This document shows positions 8,173 to 16,850 of a stretch of 64,000 nucleotides of DNA, piece after piece (the stretch's first letter is position 1; each line of letters begins with the position of its first letter). The translations under genes and the position numbers were made by a program. Under the pieces are notes generated by a model, which searched no databases, was not told where the DNA came from, and saw nothing but the letters and a program-made list of their open reading frames with translations. This stretch comes from Nguyenibacter vanlangensis (lineage in GTDB: Bacteria; Pseudomonadota; Alphaproteobacteria; Acetobacterales; Acetobacteraceae), in NCBI RefSeq assembly GCF_038719015.1, contig NZ_CP152276.1, forward strand, positions 382,001 through 446,000, in the 5' to 3' direction.

Positions 8173-9984
8173 ATGGAGCGCGACAAGGGGTACCGCCGTC
8201 CGGGGGGCGAGACGCCGTATCCGGCACGAGTCTGGCGGCTGTTCGACACGGTCAGCACGCGCATGGTGATGATCATCCTGCTGTCCGCCGGGCCGATCGC
8301 CATCATCGGCGGGCTGCAGGCATGGAACAGCTATCGCCACACGCTGGCGGCGCCGGCCTTTCGCGCCGACATGGCCGTCAGCCGCATCGACCTGGAAATT
8401 CGCCACGACGTCGACCATGTCAGCGCCATGCTGTCATCCGTCAGCCGCATGGCCCTGGACGAACAGGGCGTGGGGAACACGCTGCAGCTCGCCCAGTCCC
8501 TGACCGGCCATTTCTACCGGCAGCTCGCGCTGCTGGATGACAGGGGGATGATCGTCGTGGCGGTGAACAGCGGCGCGCCATTGCCCTTGCCACCCCAGTT
8601 ATCGACGGACGAACTGCCCAGCTTCAGCGGCGACGTGCGGATCGTGCCGCTGGACGTTCCCGGACAGGACCCGGACGGACGTTCCTATATCCGCATCACC
8701 ATCGCCACCATGATCGCCGACAGTGGGGGCAATCCGGTGCGCCACGGTTTCCTGACCGCGATCATGCCGGTCGTCTGGACGCGCCATCACCTGCAGATCG
8801 GCGATCCGCGCCTGGATTTCATCCAGAAGGACGGCGCGATCGATGCCTGGATCGTCGGGCGGGACCATAATATCGCGCCGCTCTGCGGCGATTGCTGGCG
8901 CCCGCGTCAGCCACCCGCGCAGGTCATGGCCTGGGTCGCCGCCTTTCAGCCCGGTCATTACGGGCGCCAGGTGCTGTCCGTCGGCGACGCGGCCTATGCG
9001 TTCGGTCCGGTCGAGGGCGGCGTCGGCGCCCTGACGATGACCCGCCGCAACATGGCCGAGACCCACGCGCTGGTCATGTTCGTCATCTGGCTGTTCGTCA
9101 TCATCGCCCTGCTGGGGTGCGGCCTGACCGGCGTGGCGATGAGCGCGAACGTGCTGCTGGTCGCGCCGCTGCGCCGCCTGACCAGTTCGGTCGAACTCTG
9201 GCAGGCGGATGGCGGCGTGTTCGACGCGCGCTATAGCTGGGCCATGCCGGTCGAGATCCGCCGGCTGGCCGCGGCCTTCACCAAGGCGACGCGCAGCCTG
9301 ACCCGGCACGAGCAGCGGCTGGCACGCGCTTCGGCCCGGCAGGACCTGCTGCTGAAGGAAATGCATCACCGAGTGAAGAACAACCTGCAGATCGTCGCGT
9401 CGCTGCTGAATCTGCAAGGCAACCGCATCCGCCTGCCCGAAGCGCGCGAGGAATTCGCCCAGGCCCGCGACCGGGTGCGCGCCCTGGCGACCCTGCATCG
9501 CTATCTCTATTCCGACGGCGAACTGCTCAGCCTCAGCATGGAACAGTTCGTGACCGAACTCTGCCACCAGATCTTCCAGGCGGCGGGCGAGGACCAGGGC
9601 GGAAGGATCACGCTGTCCGTCGATGCCGAAGGGCTGGAACTCGGGCCCGACCAGGCCGTGCCCATGGCCCTGATCGTGACCGAAATCGTCAGCAACGCGA
9701 TCAAATACGCCTTCCCCGACGGCCGCCACGGTTCGGTCGCCGTCATGCTGGCGCGTGCCGACGGCCGGCATGCGCGGCTCAGCGTCGCCGATGACGGAAT
9801 CGGCCTGGCCGAGGGCCATCGCCGCTCGGCGGAACAGCGCAGCGGCCTCGGTACGCAACTGATTCGGGGCTTCGTCCGGCAGTTGGGCGGCGTCATGGAT
9901 ATCTCCGAGGAGAACGGCACGCGCTATGTGCTGCTCTTCCCGATACAACTGGCCCATGCGCGCGAGAAACGCGCCGCCGGCTGA
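8173..9984 (+). CDS. Membrane-bound HWE/HisKA_2 sensor histidine kinase (PhyK-like)
   Basis: This is a 603-residue sensor kinase likely to phosphorylate PhyR. It has a transmembrane segment at about residues 31-50, a periplasmic sensor of about 245 residues, a second transmembrane segment at about 300-322 and a HAMP-like linker. The HisKA_2 dimerisation helix reads EMHHRVKNNLQIVASLLNLQ, with H399 the likely phosphorylated residue, followed by an HATPase domain with EIVSNAIKYAFPDG and the glycine-rich GLGTQLIRGFVRQLGG. The sensor resembles a Cache-type domain in length but I cannot assign it firmly. It contains a CGDC pair (C238, C241). The start codon abuts the nepR stop, with AAGGA just upstream. 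Its place in the stress locus is the main reason for linking it to PhyR. Confidence 0.88.
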   Translation: MERDKGYRRPGGETPYPARVWRLFDTVSTRMVMIILLSAGPIAIIGGLQAWNSYRHTLAAPAFRADMAVSRIDLEIRHDVDHVSAMLSSVSRMALDEQGVGNTLQLAQSLTGHFYRQLALLDDRGMIVVAVNSGAPLPLPPQLSTDELPSFSGDVRIVPLDVPGQDPDGRSYIRITIATMIADSGGNPVRHGFLTAIMPVVWTRHHLQIGDPRLDFIQKDGAIDAWIVGRDHNIAPLCGDCWRPRQPPAQVMAWVAAFQPGHYGRQVLSVGDAAYAFGPVEGGVGALTMTRRNMAETHALVMFVIWLFVIIALLGCGLTGVAMSANVLLVAPLRRLTSSVELWQADGGVFDARYSWAMPVEIRRLAAAFTKATRSLTRHEQRLARASARQDLLLKEMHHRVKNNLQIVASLLNLQGNRIRLPEAREEFAQARDRVRALATLHRYLYSDGELLSLSMEQFVTELCHQIFQAAGEDQGGRITLSVDAEGLELGPDQAVPMALIVTEIVSNAIKYAFPDGRHGSVAVMLARADGRHARLSVADDGIGLAEGHRRSAEQRSGLGTQLIRGFVRQLGGVMDISEENGTRYVLLFPIQLAHAREKRAAG

Positions 9985-10062
9985 CATGTGCCGACATGTT
10001 CCGACACGGTACTGGCGGGAATGGGTGTCCCTGACCCCCCGCTTCGATTATAGAACGGGCTC

Positions 10063-11829
10063 ATGAGCGGTGACAAAACAGTGATGCGGGCCTGGACCCG
10101 GGCCCAGTCCCGTATGGGGCGCGTACGGGCCCTGCCCGTGGTGGCGGCGGGCCTGTTGTCGGGCCTGACGGCGGTCGGGCAGGCGTGGTGCATGGCCGCG
10201 ATCCTGGCGTCGGTGCTGGTCGGACCGGGGGGCGGCCGTGGTGCGGGCACGTGGCTGGCGGCGCTTGCCGTGCTGGCGGTCCTGCGCGGGCTGCTGGCCG
10301 TCGCGGGCGACGTGGCGGCGGCCGGCGCCGGTCGCGCGGCGCGGCGCCGCCTGCGGACCGACGCCCTGGCGGCGATCCTGCGCGGCGGTCCGGCGCTGCT
10401 GCGGCGGCAGCACAGCGCCGAACTGACCGCGCTGGCCGTCGACCGGATCGAGGCTCTGGACGGCTTCTTTGCCCGCTGGGTGCCCGCCTCGATCCTGTGG
10501 ATCGCCGTGCCGGGCCTGATTGCCGTGCTGGCCGCCCTGGTCCAGCCCGGATCGGCCGCCATCATGGCCGTCTGCGGCCTGGCGGTGCCGGTCGGCCAGG
10601 CCTTGTTCGGCATCGGGGCCGCAATGGCGTCGCGCAACCAGTTCCTGGCGATGACGCGGCTGCAGGCACGGTTCCTGGACCGGGTGCGAGGCATCGCGAC
10701 GATCGTCCTGCTGAACCGCACGGATGACGAGGCCGCGCGCCTGGCCGCCGCCGCCGACGAACTGCGCCGCCGGACCATGAAGGTGCTGCGCGTCGCCTTC
10801 CTGTCCTCGGCGTCGATCGATTGCGCCATGGTCGCGGCTCTGATCCTGATCGTGCTGCATGACGGCGGCACCGTGCTGGCGCTGCATCGGGCCGGCGCGG
10901 CATCGCCGGCGCTGGCCGGCAGCGCGATGCGCGGCCTGTTCGTCCTGCTGCTGGTGCCCGAATTCTTCGCCCCGCTCCGGGGACTGGCCCTGGCCTATCA
11001 GGATCGCGCCCATGCCGCGGGCGCCGCGTCCGCCATGGCCGATCTTCCCGCCGGTCCCGACAAGCCCGCCGCGGCGCAGACGGCGGGCCGGCCGGACATG
11101 CAGGCCACCATTCCCCAACGCACGGCCGGGGGCGTCGAACTGCGCTTTTGCGACGTGACGTTCGCATGGGATCCGGCACGCGGCGCCGTACTGCGCAATC
11201 TCAGTTTCGAGGTCCGGCCCGGCGAGACGCTGATTCTCGTCGGTCCGTCGGGATCGGGCAAGTCGACGATCATCGAAATGATCCTGGGCTTCATCGCACC
11301 CGACCAGGGCAGGGTGCTGATCGGCGGGGCGGATATCGCCGGCCTGCCGCCCGCGGCCCTGTCCGGCCTGATCTCGTGGATCGGGCAAAGGCCGGTGCTG
11401 TTCGCCGGTACCTTGCGTGAGAACATTCTGTTCGCCCGGCCCGACGCCACGGAAGACGCCGTGATGGACGCGGTGCGCGCGGCCGCGATCGACCGGTTCA
11501 TGCCGGGCCTGCCGGACGGGCTGGACACCAGGATCGGCGAGGGCGGGTTCGGCCTGTCGGGCGGGCAGGCCCAGCGCGTGGCCATCGCGCGGGCCTACCT
11601 CAAGAACGCGCCGCTTCTGCTGCTGGACGAACCCACCGCTCACCTGGACCCGGCGACCGAGGCCGACATCTTCGCCAGCCTGCGCGCGCTGGCCCAGGGA
11701 CGGACCGTCATCCTGTCCACCCATTCGGCAGCCGCCCGCGCGCTGCCGGGGGCCTGCCTGGACCTGGGCGCGCGCCAGAACCCCGGACAGGACGCCACCA
11801 TATCCGAGGAGCCCGCCCATGCCGGATAA
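10063..11829 (+). CDS. cydD: Thiol reductant ABC exporter, subunit CydD
   Basis: CydD is one half of the CydDC ABC transporter in the inner membrane, linked to assembly of cytochrome bd and periplasmic cytochromes; it has been associated with glutathione/cysteine export and haem handling. This 588-residue protein has an N-terminal six-helix membrane domain (about residues 1-325) and a C-terminal ATPase. The ATPase has Walker A at 394-401, the signature LSGGQAQRVAIARA and Walker B LLLLDEPTAHLD. The start at 10063 gives the usual N-terminus. The last 11 bases overlap the start of cydC. The cydAB genes normally served by this transporter are not in the window. Confidence 0.9.
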   Translation: MSGDKTVMRAWTRAQSRMGRVRALPVVAAGLLSGLTAVGQAWCMAAILASVLVGPGGGRGAGTWLAALAVLAVLRGLLAVAGDVAAAGAGRAARRRLRTDALAAILRGGPALLRRQHSAELTALAVDRIEALDGFFARWVPASILWIAVPGLIAVLAALVQPGSAAIMAVCGLAVPVGQALFGIGAAMASRNQFLAMTRLQARFLDRVRGIATIVLLNRTDDEAARLAAAADELRRRTMKVLRVAFLSSASIDCAMVAALILIVLHDGGTVLALHRAGAASPALAGSAMRGLFVLLLVPEFFAPLRGLALAYQDRAHAAGAASAMADLPAGPDKPAAAQTAGRPDMQATIPQRTAGGVELRFCDVTFAWDPARGAVLRNLSFEVRPGETLILVGPSGSGKSTIIEMILGFIAPDQGRVLIGGADIAGLPPAALSGLISWIGQRPVLFAGTLRENILFARPDATEDAVMDAVRAAAIDRFMPGLPDGLDTRIGEGGFGLSGGQAQRVAIARAYLKNAPLLLLDEPTAHLDPATEADIFASLRALAQGRTVILSTHSAAARALPGACLDLGARQNPGQDATISEEPAHAG

Positions 11830-13537
11830 GATGCGGGACAAGATGCCGGACAACACGATGCCGGCTGTGCCCCGGCACGACCATGACGGGCTGGCCCCGG
11901 TCCTGCAGGTCCTGGCATTGTGGCGCGGCCGCGCGCCGCTGCTGCTCGCGGGGCTGTTCCTGTCCCTGCTGGCGCTGCTGTCCGGCCTGGTGCTGATGCG
12001 CGGTGCCGGCGCGCGCCTGGCCGCCACGGCGGCGGCCGGCGTGGTGGCGGGGGCGCTGCTGCTGCGCGTCTCGGGGGTGCTGCGCGTCGTACTGCGCTAT
12101 GCCGAACGCCTGCTCACCCATGATGCGATGTTCCGCGCCCTGGCCGATATCCGCGTCTGGTTCTTCCGCCGGCTGGCCGGCGGGGCGGCGGCGGGGCTGG
12201 GGTTCCGCCGCGCCGGCGACCTGCTGTCGCGCCTGGTTTCGGACGTCGAAGCCCTGGACGGGCTGTATCTGCGGATCCTGGTGCCGCTGGCGGGGGCCTG
12301 CCTGGTCCTGCCCGTCCTCGTCTGGGCCTCCTACGGGGCCGATCGCGCGCTGGCCGCCATCCTGGGCGGGCTGTTCGTGACCGGCGCGTTCCTGATGCCG
12401 CTGGCCGCCGCCCTGCTGGGCCGGCGCGAGGCCGCGATGCTGGGCCACCGCCTGGCGGCGCTGCGGATCGGCGTGCTCGACCTGGTCAGCGGCCTGCGCG
12501 AGGTGCGGGCCTTCGGCGCCGAGGCGCGCATCCTGGCGCATGTCCAGGCACGCGACAGGTCCCTGCTGGACGGGCAGGCGCGGCAGGCGCGGCTACTGGC
12601 GCTGCTGGGCGGCGCTTCCTATCTGTGCGGCCAGGCGGCGGTCATCGCGGTCCTGGCGTCCGTGTCGGGGGTGGGGCTGGGCCCCGTTCCGGCCGTGCGT
12701 GGCGCCGCGCTGCTGTTTCTGGTCATCGCCGGGTTCGAAAGCGCCGCGGGGCTGACCCGCGCCGGCGCCCTGGCCGGCGGGATCAGCCGGGCGGCGGCCC
12801 GCGTGGTCTCGGCCGGCGAGGGCGGCCTGGCGAAGCGGGTTCCGCCGGCTACGCTTCCGGCGCCCGCCGGTACGGATATTCGCTTCGAGCAGGTCGGGTT
12901 TCGCTGGCAGGCCGATCGGGCCCCGGTATTCGACGGGCTGACCCTGGATATTCCGGCCGGGTCGCGGGTCGCGGTGCTGGGGCCGTCCGGAATCGGCAAA
13001 TCCACCCTGGCGGCGCTGCTGCTGAAGGTCGCGGCCCCCGACACGGGGCGGATCCTGCTGGGCGGCCAGGACCTGGCCGCCCTGGATGACCGTTCCGTCC
13101 GGCGGCGGGTCGCCTGGCTGTCGCAGGCCACGCATCTCTTCGCCGATACGATCCGCGCCAATCTGCTGCTGGGCCGGCCGGATGCCGACGACGCCGCGTT
13201 ATGGACGGCCCTGGACCGCGCGCAGGTCGGCGACGTGGTGCGCGCGCTGCCCGATGGGCTGGACACCTGGCTGGGCGAGGGCGGAACCGCCCTGTCCGGC
13301 GGGCAGGGGCGGCGCATCGCCCTGGCGCGCACGCTGCTCTCCGACGCGCCGATCCTGATCCTGGACGAACCCGCGACCGGCCTGGACGCCCGGACCGAAC
13401 GCGACTTCCTGGAGACCCTCTATGCGGTGACAACCGGCCGCACGGTGATCCTGATCGCGCATCGCCTGGTCGGCGTCGAACGCCTGGACCGCGTCTGGCA
13501 CCTGACCGCAGGCCACGCGCGCGCCGCCCCCGTCTGA
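11819..13537 (+). CDS. cydC: Thiol reductant ABC exporter, subunit CydC
   Basis: This is the partner half-transporter of CydD, 572 residues long. It has an N-terminal membrane domain (about residues 30-320) with the YAERLLTHDAMFRALADIRVW block typical of CydC, and a C-terminal ATPase. The ATPase has Walker A at 388-395 (GPSGIGKS), the signature LSGGQGRRIALARTLL and Walker B ILILDEPATGLD. Its start overlaps the end of cydD by 11 bases, which indicates translational coupling and equal production of the two subunits. The first 15 residues are unusually rich in Met, Asp and Lys (MPDKMRDKMPDN), and a later internal start cannot be excluded. Confidence 0.9.
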   Translation: MPDKMRDKMPDNTMPAVPRHDHDGLAPVLQVLALWRGRAPLLLAGLFLSLLALLSGLVLMRGAGARLAATAAAGVVAGALLLRVSGVLRVVLRYAERLLTHDAMFRALADIRVWFFRRLAGGAAAGLGFRRAGDLLSRLVSDVEALDGLYLRILVPLAGACLVLPVLVWASYGADRALAAILGGLFVTGAFLMPLAAALLGRREAAMLGHRLAALRIGVLDLVSGLREVRAFGAEARILAHVQARDRSLLDGQARQARLLALLGGASYLCGQAAVIAVLASVSGVGLGPVPAVRGAALLFLVIAGFESAAGLTRAGALAGGISRAAARVVSAGEGGLAKRVPPATLPAPAGTDIRFEQVGFRWQADRAPVFDGLTLDIPAGSRVAVLGPSGIGKSTLAALLLKVAAPDTGRILLGGQDLAALDDRSVRRRVAWLSQATHLFADTIRANLLLGRPDADDAALWTALDRAQVGDVVRALPDGLDTWLGEGGTALSGGQGRRIALARTLLSDAPILILDEPATGLDARTERDFLETLYAVTTGRTVILIAHRLVGVERLDRVWHLTAGHARAAPV

Positions 13538-13682
13538 AACGCCGCTCTGCTGACATGCCGGCGGCGAGAGGTTGACGGCGCGGCCGCCAGCGGGCACCAA
13601 GGCATTATCGTTACGTCGCTGACTTTTCCGCATTGTTGGCGGCCGATTCATCCATCAGCCGACACAAGGGGGAGGGCTGCCG

Positions 13683-14057
13683 ATGCGTCGCCTGTCACTG
13701 ATTCTGGGTCTCTGCCTTCTGGCGGGTTGCACGAACGGACCGTCTCGGAAATTCGTCGTATTCTTCACGCGTGATTCCAGCAGGCTGGACGATCCGGCCC
13801 GCTGGGTCGTCACGCATGCGGCCCAGCAGGCGGCGCTGTATCCGCAGGCATCCGTCAGTGTCGAAGGCTATGCCGCGGCCCATGGCGACCTGTCGGCCGA
13901 CGCGCTGCTGGCCGTCGACCGGGCGAAGAAGGTGGCGGACCAACTGGTTGCCGACGGAGTCGCCCCCAGCCGTATCCGGCAGTCCCCCCGCCCGCCGTCG
14001 AACGAGGACGGCGCCGTCGGCGCGCGCCGGGTCGAAATCGAAATCGGTGCTTCCTGA
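13683..14057 (+). CDS. Small OmpA-like lipoprotein
   Basis: This 124-residue protein has a lipoprotein signal peptide with lipobox LAGC at residues 13-16, so Cys16 is the predicted lipidated residue. The rest matches an OmpA C-terminal peptidoglycan-binding fold: VVFFTRDSSRLD, then VSVEGYAAAHGD, ALLAVDRAKKVADQLVADGV and finally RRVEIEIG. Proteins of this shape anchor the outer membrane to peptidoglycan. It differs from Pal in being short and lacking a long linker. A GGGGGAGGGC stretch precedes the ATG. It stands between cydC and recQ, and neither neighbour explains its function. Confidence 0.8.
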   Translation: MRRLSLILGLCLLAGCTNGPSRKFVVFFTRDSSRLDDPARWVVTHAAQQAALYPQASVSVEGYAAAHGDLSADALLAVDRAKKVADQLVADGVAPSRIRQSPRPPSNEDGAVGARRVEIEIGAS

Positions 14058-14088
14058 CCGCCGGCAGGCCGATGCGCCGGATGCCGGC

Positions 14089-15930
14089 ATGACCGGCCAT
14101 GTGCCCCCCGACTCGCCGCGCGCGATCCTGGCGCGGGTCTTTGGCTTCCCCGATTTCCGCGGCCTCCAGGAACAGGCGGTCGACGCGGTCATGGCCGGGC
14201 GCGATTGCCTGGTCCTGATGCCGACCGGCGGCGGCAAGAGCATCTGTTACCAGGTTCCGGCCCTCAGCCGTCCCGGCACGGGATTGGTGATCTCGCCGCT
14301 GATCGCGCTGATGGACGATCAGGTCGCGGCCCTGCGCCAGGTGGGCGTCAATGCCGGCGCGCTTCATTCCGAACTCGAGCCCGAGGACGCGGCCCGGGTG
14401 CGCGCGGACCTGGCGGCCGGCCGGCTGGACATCCTGTATGTCTCGCCCGAACGATTGCTGTCTCCTGGCACGCTGGAGCGTCTCTCCCGGCTCGCCATCT
14501 CGGTCATCGCGATCGACGAGGCGCATTGCATTTCGGCCTGGGGGCATGAATTCCGTCCGGAATACCGCGCGCTGGCCAGCCTGCCAGAGCATTTCCCCGG
14601 GGTGCCGCGCATCGCGCTGACCGCCACCGCCGACCCGCGCACCCAGGCCGATATTCTCGACGCGCTGGCCATGCCGGACGCGACCGTGCTGCGGGCCAGC
14701 TTCCACCGGCCCAACCTGGATATCGCGGTCCGGCCCAAGACCGCGGAAACGCGGCAGTTGCTCGACGTGCTGGACCGCCACGGCGGCGAGGCGGTGATCG
14801 TCTATTGCGGCAGCCGCAACAAGACCGAACGCGTGGCCCGCTCGCTGCGTGAGCGCGATTGGCCCGCCCTGCCGTTCCACGCCGGCCTGTCGCCGATCGA
14901 AAAGCGCGCGGCATTGCTTCGTTTTCGCTCGGGCGAACCGGTGGTGATCGTCGCGACCATCGCGTTCGGCATGGGGATCGATCGGCCGGATGTCCGGGCG
15001 GTGGTGCATCTGGACATGCCGTCCTCGCCCGAGGCCTATTACCAGCAGATCGGCCGGGCCGGCCGCGACGGCGAAAAATCGGACACGGTCCTGCTCTATG
15101 GCGGCGACGACATCGCCCGCGCCCGCCACTGGCTGGAGCAATCTAGCGCCCCCGACATCCAGAAACGGGTCATGAGCGCGCGGCTCGAGGCGATGATCGC
15201 GCTGACCGAAACCACCGGCTGCCGGACCCAGGCGCTGCTGGCCTGTTTCGGCGAGAACCTGGCCGAACCCTGCGGTCATTGCGACAATTGCCGCAACCCG
15301 GTGGCGTCGTTCGACGGCACGGTCGAGGCGCAGAAGGTGCTTTCGGCCATCTATCGCATCGGCCAGAAATTCGGCGCGGTGCATGTCGCCTCGGTGCTGC
15401 GGGGCAAGGACAGCGAGATGGCGGCGCGCCACAGCCATGACCGGCTGACCGTGTTCGGCATCGGCCGCGACAGGCCGGAACTGTTCTGGCGCGGGGTGAT
15501 CCGGCAATTGATCGCGCGGGGCGCGATCCGGGTTTCGGGCGAATTCAACGCGCTGGCCTTGAACCAGGACGTGGCGCGCCCCATCCTGCGGGGCGAGGAA
15601 CGGGTGATGCTGCGCGACGACGCGGCCGACGCCCTGCGTGCCGCGGGCAGCGCGCGCACCGGCCGGGCGGCCGGCGGCGGCAAGGTCGCCATCTCTCTGC
15701 CGCCCGAGGCCGAGGCCCCCTTCGCGGCCCTGCGCGCCTGGCGACTGGGCGAAGCCCGGGAACAGGAAATTCCGCCCTATGTGATCTTCCACGATGCCGT
15801 GCTGCACGACATTGCCGTCGAACGGCCGGCGACGCTGGACGCGCTGGGCCGGATCAAGGGCGTGGGCGCATCGAAACTGGACCGCTACGGCGCCGCCGTG
15901 CTGCAGGTGCTGGCCGGGTCCGGAGGGTAG
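14089..15930 (+). CDS. recQ: ATP-dependent DNA helicase RecQ
   Basis: RecQ is a 3'-to-5' DNA helicase used in recombination and repair of stalled forks. The 613-residue product has all expected parts in order: Walker A TGGGKS at 46-51, DEAHCISAWGHEFRPEY, the second helicase domain with GRAGRDGE, the zinc-binding Cys cluster CGHCDNC, the RQC winged helix and a C-terminal HRDC domain (ALGRIKGVGASKLDRYG). The start is uncertain. The ATG at 14089 gives a normal N-terminus but lacks a clear ribosome site, and a GTG at 14047 in the same frame would overlap the preceding gene. glpR follows six bases after the stop. Confidence 0.93.
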   Translation: MTGHVPPDSPRAILARVFGFPDFRGLQEQAVDAVMAGRDCLVLMPTGGGKSICYQVPALSRPGTGLVISPLIALMDDQVAALRQVGVNAGALHSELEPEDAARVRADLAAGRLDILYVSPERLLSPGTLERLSRLAISVIAIDEAHCISAWGHEFRPEYRALASLPEHFPGVPRIALTATADPRTQADILDALAMPDATVLRASFHRPNLDIAVRPKTAETRQLLDVLDRHGGEAVIVYCGSRNKTERVARSLRERDWPALPFHAGLSPIEKRAALLRFRSGEPVVIVATIAFGMGIDRPDVRAVVHLDMPSSPEAYYQQIGRAGRDGEKSDTVLLYGGDDIARARHWLEQSSAPDIQKRVMSARLEAMIALTETTGCRTQALLACFGENLAEPCGHCDNCRNPVASFDGTVEAQKVLSAIYRIGQKFGAVHVASVLRGKDSEMAARHSHDRLTVFGIGRDRPELFWRGVIRQLIARGAIRVSGEFNALALNQDVARPILRGEERVMLRDDAADALRAAGSARTGRAAGGGKVAISLPPEAEAPFAALRAWRLGEAREQEIPPYVIFHDAVLHDIAVERPATLDALGRIKGVGASKLDRYGAAVLQVLAGSGG

Positions 15931-15936
15931 GGCACG

Positions 15937-16710
15937 ATGAGCCGCATCCCGACCGACGAACGGCATCGCGAGATCCTGTCGCTGGTCCGGCTGCGCGGCT
16001 ATGTCTCGAACGAGGAACTGGCCCAACGGCTGCAGGTCGCGGTCCAGACGATCCGCCGCGATGTCAACCACCTGGCCGGCGCGGGGCTGGTGACGCGCCA
16101 TCACGGCGGTGCGGGCCTGGTCTCGTCCATCGAGAATATCGCCTATACCGAACGCCAGATCCTCAACCGGCGCGAGAAGGAGGCGATCGGCCAACTGGCG
16201 GCGCGGGACATTCCCGACAATTCCTCGCTCTTCATCAATATCGGCACGACGACCGAGGCGTTCGCCCGCGCGCTGCTGCGGCACCGGGCGCTGCGCGTCA
16301 TCACCAACAATCTGCACGTGGCGGCGATCCTGTCGCCGCAGGCCGATTTCCGCGTGGTGATCGCGGGCGGCTCCGTCCGCGCGCATGACGGCGGCATCAC
16401 CGGCCCCACCGCCACCGCGATGATCGACCAGTATCGCGCCGATTACGGCGTGATCGGCATCAGCGGCATCGAGGAAGACGGCACGTTGCTGGATTTCGAC
16501 CTGGACGAGATCGACCTGGCACAGGCCATCATGCGCAACGCGCGCAGGATCTTCCTGCTGGCCGATCATACCAAGTTCGCCCGCCGTCCGATGGGGCGGG
16601 TCGGAAACCTGTCGCATATCCACGCCCTGTTCACCGATCGCGCGCCGCCGCCCGCCATCCGCGCCCTGCTGGACGCGCATCAGGTCGCCCTGCACATCGC
16701 CGAGCCCTGA
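15937..16710 (+). CDS. glpR: DeoR-family repressor, likely GlpR
   Basis: This 257-residue transcription factor belongs to the DeoR family. Residues 1-60 form a winged helix-turn-helix (RHREILSLVRLRGYVSNEELAQRLQVAVQTIRRDVNHL). Residues 75-255 form the sugar-phosphate sensor domain with SLFINIGTTTEAFARAL, VITNNLHVAAIL and DYGVIGISGIEEDGTLLDFD. Such proteins repress the glp genes until glycerol 3-phosphate binds. Assignment to GlpR rests on its position directly upstream of glpD-glpF-glpK and on two GlpR-type operators in the following 140 bases. It starts six bases after recQ, so it may share recQ transcription. Confidence 0.92.
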   Translation: MSRIPTDERHREILSLVRLRGYVSNEELAQRLQVAVQTIRRDVNHLAGAGLVTRHHGGAGLVSSIENIAYTERQILNRREKEAIGQLAARDIPDNSSLFINIGTTTEAFARALLRHRALRVITNNLHVAAILSPQADFRVVIAGGSVRAHDGGITGPTATAMIDQYRADYGVIGISGIEEDGTLLDFDLDEIDLAQAIMRNARRIFLLADHTKFARRPMGRVGNLSHIHALFTDRAPPPAIRALLDAHQVALHIAEP

Positions 16711-16721
16711 AAACGAACCAA

Positions 16722-16741
16722 AATATTCTAAAACGAACAAT
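16722..16741 (+). promoter_or_regulatory. Likely GlpR operator (imperfect site)
   Basis: The 20-base stretch AATATTCTAAAACGAACAAT matches 17 of 20 positions of the E. coli GlpR operator consensus as I recall it (WATKYTCGWWAWMGAACATW). Its right half, ACGAACA, equals that of the perfect site 75 bases downstream. Another copy of the AAAACGAAC half-site occurs just upstream at 16710-16718. It lies 12 bases after the glpR stop codon, in the glpR-glpD gap, so it may be an auxiliary operator supporting looping or cooperative repression of glpD. Confidence 0.6.
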
Positions 16742-16815
16742 TTTGGTGCCGTCCTGCGCGAAATGTCACGAAAATGTGCCGGAAGCTTGCGGGGATTCCT
16801 GTTGAATGCACGAGT

Positions 16816-16835
16816 TATGTTCGTTTACGAACATT
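16816..16835 (+). promoter_or_regulatory. GlpR operator, perfect palindrome upstream of glpD
   Basis: The sequence TATGTTCGTTTACGAACATT contains the perfect inverted repeat ATGTTCG/CGAACAT around TTTA and agrees with the known GlpR operator consensus at essentially every position. It ends 15 bases before the glpD start codon and just upstream of the glpD ribosome site, so bound repressor would block promoter clearance or elongation. This makes GlpR control of the glpD-glpF-glpK unit very likely. Confidence 0.85.
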
Positions 16836-16850
16836 CTCGAGGAGAATGCA

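Noticed and set aside
13855..16740. Open frame of 961 codons on the minus strand across recQ and glpR
   Set aside because: It lies antisense to two well-conserved genes, has a composition dominated by Arg, Gln, Gly and His and matches no family. It is an effect of the high GC content.
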